NCBI GenBank assembly: GCA_045589455.1
Contig: JAZNPC010000056.1
Location: 1-30,822 of the forward strand
Length of the DNA stretch: 30,822 nucleotides
Reading direction: 5' to 3'
Source: RGIG990 sp045589455
GTDB lineage: Bacteria; Verrucomicrobiota; Kiritimatiellia; RFP12; UBA3636
Below, piece after piece: positions 26,169 through 30,822 of the stretch. Numbering within the stretch: position 1 is the stretch's first letter; each line of letters opens with the position of its first letter. The position numbers and the translations under genes are program-made. The notes beneath the pieces are model-generated. The model was not told where the DNA came from and ran no database searches. It was given only the letters and a program-made list of their open reading frames with translations.

Positions 26169-28277
26169 TTAGCGAAGCTTACCAGTTTCTTTACGCTTAG
26201 CAATGATTTGCTCAGTGATGATGAATGGAACTGCTTCGTAGTGATCGAAGATCATTGTGAAGGAACCACGACCCTGTGTCAATGTACGTACTGTGTTGGA
26301 GTAACCAAACATTTCAGATAGTGGAACGTATGCAGAAACAATCTTCATACCTGCCTTCTCGTTCATCTGATCGATACGGCCACGGCGCTGACAGATAGAA
26401 CCTGTTACTGCACCTAGGTAATCCTCTGGAAGTGTTACTTCAACAGCCATAACAGGCTCTAGAAGCTGTGGGTTACCCTTAAGCATTAGCTGCTTGAAGC
26501 ACTGACGAGCTGCCAATTCGAATGCGATTGCAGATGAGTCAACCTCATGGTATGTACCATCGTATAGAGTTACCTTCATATCAACTACTGGATATGCAGC
26601 ATATGGACCCTTCTCCATTGCAGCGATAACACCCTTTTCGCAAGCTGGGATGTATTCGCCAGGAATTGCACCACCCTTGATCTCGTTGATGAATGTGAAG
26701 CCCTTACCTGCATCCTGTGGCTCAAGACGTAGATATACGTGACCATACTGACCAGAACCACCAGACTGCTTAACGTGCTTGTAGTCACCCTCAACTGTAA
26801 CTGTTGCTGTCTCGCGGTATGCTACCTCTGGGCGACCAATATCAGCCTCAACACCGAACTCACGCTTCAAGCGATCAACGATGATTTCGAGGTGCAACTC
26901 ACCCATACCAGAAATGATTGTTTCCTCTGTCTCCTCATCGAAGCTGATAACGAAGGTTGGATCCTCGTCAGCAAGTGCCTGCAAGCCCTTGATTAGCTTC
27001 TCATTATCACCGCGTGATGCTGGCTTAATAGAGATAGAGATAACTGGTGTTGGGAACTCAATAGACTCAAGAACAATTGGATTCTCCTTAACACAGATTG
27101 TATCACCTGTACGTGTGCGTGAGAGACCAACTACTGCTACGATATCACCAGCCTGTGCTGTCTCAAGTGATTCCTGCTTGTTAGCGTGCATGCGAACGAT
27201 ACGGCCAATGCGCTGTGCCTGCTCACGTGTGCTGTTCCAAACAGTAGCACCTGTCTCAAGAGTACCAGAATAAATACGGATATAAACAAGCTTACCCATG
27301 TGCTTATCAGCAACGATCTTAAATGCAAGAGCTGAGAATGGCTCATCATCGTCTGCCTTACGTACTGGTGGCTCAACACCTGCTGCCTGCTGCTCTTCAG
27401 AGATAGAACCAACAACGTCGCTAATATCTAGTGGAGAAGGTAGGTAATCTACGATAGCGTCAAGTAGTGGCTGAACACCCTTGTTACGGAATGCTGTACC
27501 GCAAAGTACAGGAACAATGTTACGTGCGATTGTTGCCTTACGGATTGCTGGAATCATCTCAGCAACTGTGATTTCTTCACCAGCGAAGAACTTCTCAAGT
27601 AGAGTGTCATCTGTCTCTGCAACCTTCTCTACTAGGTTCTGACGCCACTCATTAGCTGTATCAACCAAATCTGCTGGAATATCTTCCTCGTGGAAAGCCA
27701 TACCATTTGACTCCTCGTCAAAGATAATTGCCTTCATCTTTAGTAGGTCAACTACGCCACGGAATGTGTCAGAAGCACCGATTGGGATTACTACTGGAAC
27801 TGGGTTTGCCTTTAGAACTGTATGGATTGAGTTAACAACGCCGAAGAAATCTGCACCGATACGATCCATCTTGTTTACGAAAGCGATTTTAGGTACTTCG
27901 TACTTCTCTGACTGACGCCATACTTGCTCAGACTGAGGCTGAACGCCACCAACTGCGCAGTATAGAGCAACCGCACCGTCAAGAACGCGAAGTGAGCGCT
28001 CTACCTCAGCGGTAAAGTCTACGTGTCCCGGAGTATCGATTAGTGTGATCTGGTGCTTGCGCCAGAATGCTGATGTAGCAGCAGAACCGATTGTGATACC
28101 ACGCTCCTGCTCCTGTACCATGAAGTCCATTGTTGCTGCGCCATCATGAACCTCACCTAGCTTGTGAGACTCACCGCAGTAGAAAAGGATACGCTCAGAA
28201 GTTGTTGTCTTACCAGCATCGATATGAGCCATAATGCCGATATTTCTTACTTTATCTAGTGATGTTGTACGTGCCAT
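26169..28277 (-). CDS. fusA: Translation elongation factor G
   Basis: The 702-residue GTPase drives ribosomal translocation. Motifs are G1 AHIDAGKTT, switch II DTPGHVDF, NKMD, and the domain III-V segments PVISISIKPASRGDNEKL, AYRETATV, SGGSGQYGHVYLRLEP and GNPQLLEPVMAVEVTLPEDYLGAV. The start MARTTSLDKVRNIG at 28277 fits the family; the frame is open 14 codons further but only to TTG/ATG codons without homology. AAGG lies about 10 nt upstream. The gene stands alone with its own promoter, leader hairpin and terminator rather than in an rpsL-rpsG-fusA-tuf operon. Repeat blocks flank it on both sides. Confidence 0.97.
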   Translation of the reverse strand: MARTTSLDKVRNIGIMAHIDAGKTTTSERILFYCGESHKLGEVHDGAATMDFMVQEQERGITIGSAATSAFWRKHQITLIDTPGHVDFTAEVERSLRVLDGAVALYCAVGGVQPQSEQVWRQSEKYEVPKIAFVNKMDRIGADFFGVVNSIHTVLKANPVPVVIPIGASDTFRGVVDLLKMKAIIFDEESNGMAFHEEDIPADLVDTANEWRQNLVEKVAETDDTLLEKFFAGEEITVAEMIPAIRKATIARNIVPVLCGTAFRNKGVQPLLDAIVDYLPSPLDISDVVGSISEEQQAAGVEPPVRKADDDEPFSALAFKIVADKHMGKLVYIRIYSGTLETGATVWNSTREQAQRIGRIVRMHANKQESLETAQAGDIVAVVGLSRTRTGDTICVKENPIVLESIEFPTPVISISIKPASRGDNEKLIKGLQALADEDPTFVISFDEETEETIISGMGELHLEIIVDRLKREFGVEADIGRPEVAYRETATVTVEGDYKHVKQSGGSGQYGHVYLRLEPQDAGKGFTFINEIKGGAIPGEYIPACEKGVIAAMEKGPYAAYPVVDMKVTLYDGTYHEVDSSAIAFELAARQCFKQLMLKGNPQLLEPVMAVEVTLPEDYLGAVTGSICQRRGRIDQMNEKAGMKIVSAYVPLSEMFGYSNTVRTLTQGRGSFTMIFDHYEAVPFIITEQIIAKRKETGKLR

Positions 28278-28313
28278 AATAGGAAACCTTATAGATATAA
28301 TAGTTTGCATTAA

Positions 28314-28332
28314 GCCCAAAGAGACTTTGGGC
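28314..28332 (-). promoter_or_regulatory. Leader hairpin of fusA
   Basis: GCCCAAAG-TCT-CTTTGGGC is a perfect 8-bp stem in the predicted leader, 23 bp after the -10 and about 36 nt before the ATG. It is followed by TTAATG rather than a T-run, so a control or stability element is more likely than a terminator. Confidence 0.55.
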
Positions 28333-28354
28333 CCTTTGGATTACTAAAACGGAT

Positions 28355-28384
28355 ATAATACTTTATATTGGCCCAAATTTTCAA
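28355..28384 (-). promoter_or_regulatory. Sigma-70-like promoter of fusA
   Basis: TTGAAA (28384-28379), 18 bp, TATTAT (28360-28355) on the minus strand; leader of about 70 nt. Confidence 0.7.
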
Positions 28385-28445
28385 GCGAAAATTTTGAATT
28401 TTGGGGATATTTTAAAAAGTTTTTTTGACCTAAATTTGAATATAC

Positions 28446-28506
28446 GCACCTGTCGGAGCAGGTGCAAGTAGGACTCTTAAAAACGATACAACAATCAACA
28501 ACCAAT
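28446..28506. repeat. Hairpin plus CA-rich repeat upstream of fusA
   Basis: GCACCTG-TCGGAG-CAGGTGC (28446-28465) is a perfect 7-bp hairpin with the same loop as at 26001-26020. Both are followed by GCAAG, ACTC, ACGATACAACA and CAATCAACA blocks in the same order and orientation. Confidence 0.7.
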
Positions 28507-28508
28507 AG

Positions 28509-28760
28509 ACACGGATGAGTTTGAAACCACGAATGAACACGAATTGGTTGTGATGAGCGCTGGCGCTGGAGCCTTCGGCGAAACACGGAGGAAACGGAGA
28601 AAGGAGACACGGAGAATGGATGACGGGCGCTGGCGCTTGGGGTTCTGGGATATCGGAGCAGCGTGCTTTAGCGCGCATTGTGCAATAGCACATTCCAAAA
28701 ACACGGATGAGCACGGATGAGTTTGAAACCACGAATGAACACGAATAGACACGAATAGGG
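28509..28760. repeat. Dispersed copy of the 224-bp intergenic mosaic repeat
   Basis: It has the same module order as 16832-17279 (CACGGATGAGTTTGAAACC, CACGAAT, GCGCTGGCGCTGG, CACGGAG, TTCTGGGATATCGGAGCAG, CTTTAGCGCGCATTGTGC). One unit measures 202 bp here because of short deletions, and a second partial copy begins at 28712. Small ORFs inside are chance frames. Confidence 0.88.
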
Positions 28761-28840
28761 GCTGGGATTGCTGGTGTGATGGCTAGGTTTATAAGGTTTA
28801 ACGAGAGAATAATTTAGATGCATCATCCGAAACATTATTA

Positions 28841-28870
28841 TTGACTGAGGGTTGTTTTATGTCGTAAAAT
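28841..28870 (+). promoter_or_regulatory. Sigma-70-like promoter of the sugar isomerase-like gene
   Basis: TTGACT (28841-28846), 18 bp, TAAAAT (28865-28870); leader of about 70-75 nt. Confidence 0.75.
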
Positions 28871-28949
28871 TTAAATATAACCAAGTTGGTGATTTATATA
28901 AATTCAATAACAACTTCAACTAAAACAAACAAACGACAATGGGATAATT

Positions 28950-29744
28950 ATGAAATTAGGAATGATAAAAAACGATTGCGATGCAAAGGGTTTTGAATAT
29001 GTAAAGGGGAAAGGGCTAGAGTTTATTGAGCTTTGCTGCAATTTTACTCCAGATGCTCAGGGATTTATCTCTCGAAAAGAAGAACTTAAAAAATTGATTG
29101 CTGATACTGGCATACCTATTTTATCTGTGGGTCGTTGGAATGGCGAAGGTGGACCTCTCGATGCTAATGGAGCAATCAAGCAGGATTTATTGGAAGAAGC
29201 AAAAAATGTAATCAAAACATGCTCCGAGATTGGTTGCCCTGTTTACAACTGTGGATGCAACTTTGTTGAAGGAATGAGCCTATTCCGCAATTACGAAATG
29301 GCAATTAAGTATTTTGGCGAATTGATTGAATTTGCTAAGCCATTAAATGTTAAGATTGCTACATATAATTGCCACTGGAATAGCTTTGTAGATAAAGCAT
29401 CTGCCTGGGAGGTTATTCACGGTGAGCTTAAGGATTTAGGCATTAAGTTTGATGCTTCACACTCTATCAATGGTGGAAGAGATTATTACGAAGAAATTAA
29501 GACTTGGGGACACCGTTTTTACCATGTTCATGTTAAGGGATCACTAAATGTTAATGGCGCACATGTAGATGACCCTCCAGCAGGTCTTGATATGATAAAT
29601 TGGCGTGCAATTCTTGGCCTGCTATATGCAGCAAACTACGATGGCACGCTATCTATTGAGCCACATTCTAACACATGGCAGGGAGATTTAGGCGAACGAG
29701 GATTAGATCTTACAATTCGATATATGAAATCCTTGTTGGTATAA
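28950..29744 (+). CDS. Sugar phosphate isomerase/epimerase-like TIM-barrel protein
   Basis: The 264-residue cytoplasmic protein belongs to the xylose-isomerase-like/AP endonuclease 2 TIM-barrel group. Likely metal or catalytic residues are Asp168 and His171 in KFDASHS, His192/His194 in YHVHVKG and Glu237 in LSIEPHS. The repeated pattern of short beta strands (GLEFIELCC, PILSVGRWN, VKIATYN) fits an eight-stranded barrel. No signal peptide is present. A weak GGGAT serves as ribosome site. It is the only clear plus-strand gene and is monocistronic between its promoter and the shared terminator. The substrate (a keto-sugar or inositol derivative in related proteins) cannot be read from sequence. 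Confidence 0.88.
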   Translation: MKLGMIKNDCDAKGFEYVKGKGLEFIELCCNFTPDAQGFISRKEELKKLIADTGIPILSVGRWNGEGGPLDANGAIKQDLLEEAKNVIKTCSEIGCPVYNCGCNFVEGMSLFRNYEMAIKYFGELIEFAKPLNVKIATYNCHWNSFVDKASAWEVIHGELKDLGIKFDASHSINGGRDYYEEIKTWGHRFYHVHVKGSLNVNGAHVDDPPAGLDMINWRAILGLLYAANYDGTLSIEPHSNTWQGDLGERGLDLTIRYMKSLLV

Positions 29745-29782
29745 ATAAAATGCGGCAGTAGACTGCCCCAATAAGTAAAAAA

Positions 29783-29820
29783 AGCAAGCGCCCAATTACT
29801 TGAGCGCTTGCTTCTTTTTT
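29783..29820. terminator. Bidirectional terminator between convergent genes
   Basis: AGCAAGCGC (29783-29791) pairs with GCGCTTGCT (29804-29812) over 9 bp. T-runs follow on both strands (TCTTTTTTT on plus, TTTTTTTAC on minus). A smaller hairpin GGCAG-TAGA-CTGCC lies just before it. Confidence 0.9.
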
Positions 29821-29843
29821 TAAAACTGTTCAATTTTAAAAGA

Positions 29844-30539
29844 TTATTCTGCTAGCTCACGAAGCTTTGCTGCAAATGCCTCTGCTATAAGTGCATAACC
29901 TTTGTCATTTGGATGAATACCATCACAATAGCTACCTGCCTCATTAGCCTTTGTTAGCTCATAAATATCAACAATTGGTAGTCCACGTTCTTTAGCAAAT
30001 TCTCTCTGCCATGGAGCAATCTCATAGCCCACTACTGCCTCAGTAATCTGCCATCTATCCTTTTGAACATAGGCAGACGTACCAATTATTACTACTGGCT
30101 TTGAGTCTAATGCTAGATATTCATCTACAAGTGCTGCATAATTCTTCTTAAAGGTTTCCTCATTGCCTTCCCAGTTAACCTTTTTGCTATCATTTGAACC
30201 AAGCATAAAGATAACATAGTTTGGCTTGCACTCCTTTGATTTAGCAAAATTTGGGGACTTTCTATAGCCCATTCCTCCTTGACCATTCCACTCTTTACCT
30301 TCATCAAGTGCTGTACGAGCATTGTGACCAAAATTATGGACCTCCCACTCATCTCCTAATAGCTTCTGAAGAACAGCTGGATAGGATGCAGCATCTCTAT
30401 TGGATGCTCCGTGACCATAGGTAATACTATCACCAACGCAAGCAACTACGATTTTAGCTGGTACATCAGCTACTGCCTCTGCTGCAGAAAGCTGAAACAT
30501 CATTGCAAAAGCAAGTACTAGTAGTAATAAATTTTTCAT
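29844..30539 (-). CDS. Secreted SGNH/GDSL-family hydrolase
   Basis: The 231-residue protein has a signal peptide (MKNLLLLVLAFAMMFQLSAAEA). All four SGNH blocks are present: GDSIT with nucleophile Ser38, Gly71/Asn73 in NFGHNART, Asn116 in GSND (114-117), and Asp206/His209 in DGIHP. It is therefore probably an active esterase, such as a carbohydrate acetylesterase or lipase of the GDSL type. GAGG lies 5 nt upstream of the ATG. Its substrate is unknown, but the neighbouring sugar-metabolism gene and the second esterase in this window point to glycan deacetylation. Confidence 0.92.
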   Translation of the reverse strand: MKNLLLLVLAFAMMFQLSAAEAVADVPAKIVVACVGDSITYGHGASNRDAASYPAVLQKLLGDEWEVHNFGHNARTALDEGKEWNGQGGMGYRKSPNFAKSKECKPNYVIFMLGSNDSKKVNWEGNEETFKKNYAALVDEYLALDSKPVVIIGTSAYVQKDRWQITEAVVGYEIAPWQREFAKERGLPIVDIYELTKANEAGSYCDGIHPNDKGYALIAEAFAAKLRELAE

Positions 30540-30581
30540 TTTACCTCTTTTTTATTAATTTTAACCCCTAATGTCTCGTTA

Positions 30582-30611
30582 ATATTAACATATGGAGTAA
30601 AAAAACTTCAA
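30582..30611 (-). promoter_or_regulatory. Probable promoter of the SGNH hydrolase gene
   Basis: TTGAAG (30611-30606), 18 bp, TAATAT (30587-30582) on the minus strand; the -10 matches at 4/6, so it is weaker than the others. Confidence 0.5.
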
Positions 30612-30684
30612 GAAAAAAATTTTACATAAAAAACCAATACCACATTAAATAGTGATGAATTAAAATGAAGAATGATGAGTGAAC

Positions 30685-30822
30685 ATCGAGTAGGAGGAGT
30701 TTTAACTCCTCCTCTCACACCACCGTACGTGCCGTTCGGCATACGGCGGTTCAACCCATTTTTTTTCTTTTATATACTTGATGTCATAGCTACTTGTCTT
30801 TCAAGATAGTAATCTAAAAGGC
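30685..30822 (-). mobile_element. Group II intron, 3' end (domains V and VI), continuing past the right edge
   Basis: On the minus strand, 30750-30719 folds as a domain V hairpin: ACCGCCGU pairs with ACGGUGGU, then a bulge and a UGCC/GGCA tip. The triad position reads CGC, which suggests a bacterial class C-like intron. Domain VI follows at 30713-30692 as a perfect 10-bp stem (AGGAGGAGTT / AACTCCTCCT). Next comes an unpaired A (30691) and CTCGAT, so the 3' splice site is at about 30685, 7 nt past the likely branch A. The rest of the ribozyme lies outside the window. Confidence 0.85.
30770..30822 (-). CDS. C-terminal codons of the intron-encoded reverse transcriptase/maturase (partial)
   Basis: The frame entering at the right edge reads LLDYYLERQVAMTSSI and stops at 30770, 17 nt before domain V. 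The position, just upstream of domain V, is where the maturase ORF of group II introns ends when it is encoded in domain IV. Sixteen residues are too few to identify the protein on their own. Confidence 0.45.
   Translation of the reverse strand, partial: LLDYYLERQVAMTSSI

Noticed and set aside
26169..28319. Extended fusA start at 28319
   Set aside because: The first 14 residues have no EF-G homology, start at TTG and run through the leader hairpin; ATG 28277 begins the conserved protein.
28344..28752. Minus-strand ORFs of 85-100 codons
   Set aside because: They follow the dispersed repeat copy and overlap the fusA promoter; their sequences resemble the chance frames of the 16.8-17.4 kb repeat.

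Overview
The window looks like a chromosomal segment (roughly 40% GC by eye) of a Gram-negative bacterium from the PVC superphylum. Kiritimatiellota, Lentisphaerota or a gut/rumen Verrucomicrobiota relative is the best guess. This rests on an LpxL-type lipid A acyltransferase and lipoprotein/Sec signals (outer membrane), an orphan pseudopilin with a classic FTLIELLVVIAIIGILAG helix, giant secreted DUF2341/LamG/Calx-beta proteins, a McsA/McsB-type pair in a Gram-negative setting, and intergenic 'CACGGAT / CACGAAT / CGGAG' mosaic repeats of the kind seen in such genomes. It is inference; no rRNA or tRNA gene is present to anchor it.

Layout. Almost everything is on the minus strand. 1-3060 is the N-terminal part of a giant secreted protein cut by the left edge. 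3330-4019 is a pseudopilin. 4294-6673 is pgk and gap, separated by a terminator-like hairpin, with a strong promoter and a structured GC-rich leader before gap. 7156-12117 is an envelope cluster: an OpgB/LTA-synthase-like phosphoglycerol transferase, a sialate O-acetylesterase family protein, an LpxL acyltransferase and rsfS. rsfS seems to start at a non-canonical AUU codon behind a perfect Shine-Dalgarno sequence. 12118-12528 is a hairpin-rich, GC-rich non-coding block. 12529-16686 is a second giant secreted protein (1385 aa). 16800-17460 is an intergenic repeat array with an exact 224-bp period. 17470-20144 holds dus and ettA. 20272-23797 holds aspartate kinase plus an mcsB-like/mcsA pair whose McsB member has lost the kinase signature residues. 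24166-25773 is a BspA-type leucine-rich-repeat lipoprotein. 26169-28277 is fusA. 28446-28760 is a second repeat block. 28950-29744 (the only clear plus-strand gene) is a sugar phosphate isomerase/epimerase-like protein, convergent with an SGNH hydrolase (29844-30539) across a bidirectional terminator. 30685-30822 is the 3' end of a group II intron (domains V and VI, probably with the last codons of its maturase), which runs off the right edge.

How it fits together. Most genes are housekeeping (glycolysis, translation, amino-acid synthesis) mixed with cell-envelope and extracellular functions. Nine sigma-70-like promoters (eight minus, one plus) share a TTGAnn -35 (one is TTGCAA) and a TAAAAT-like -10 spaced 17-18 bp. 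Several terminators use a UUCG tetraloop. The main points for follow-up are the AUU start of rsfS, the degenerate McsB partnered with McsA with oppositely charged tails, the gap leader RNA, the modular intergenic repeats, and the edge-truncated group II intron.
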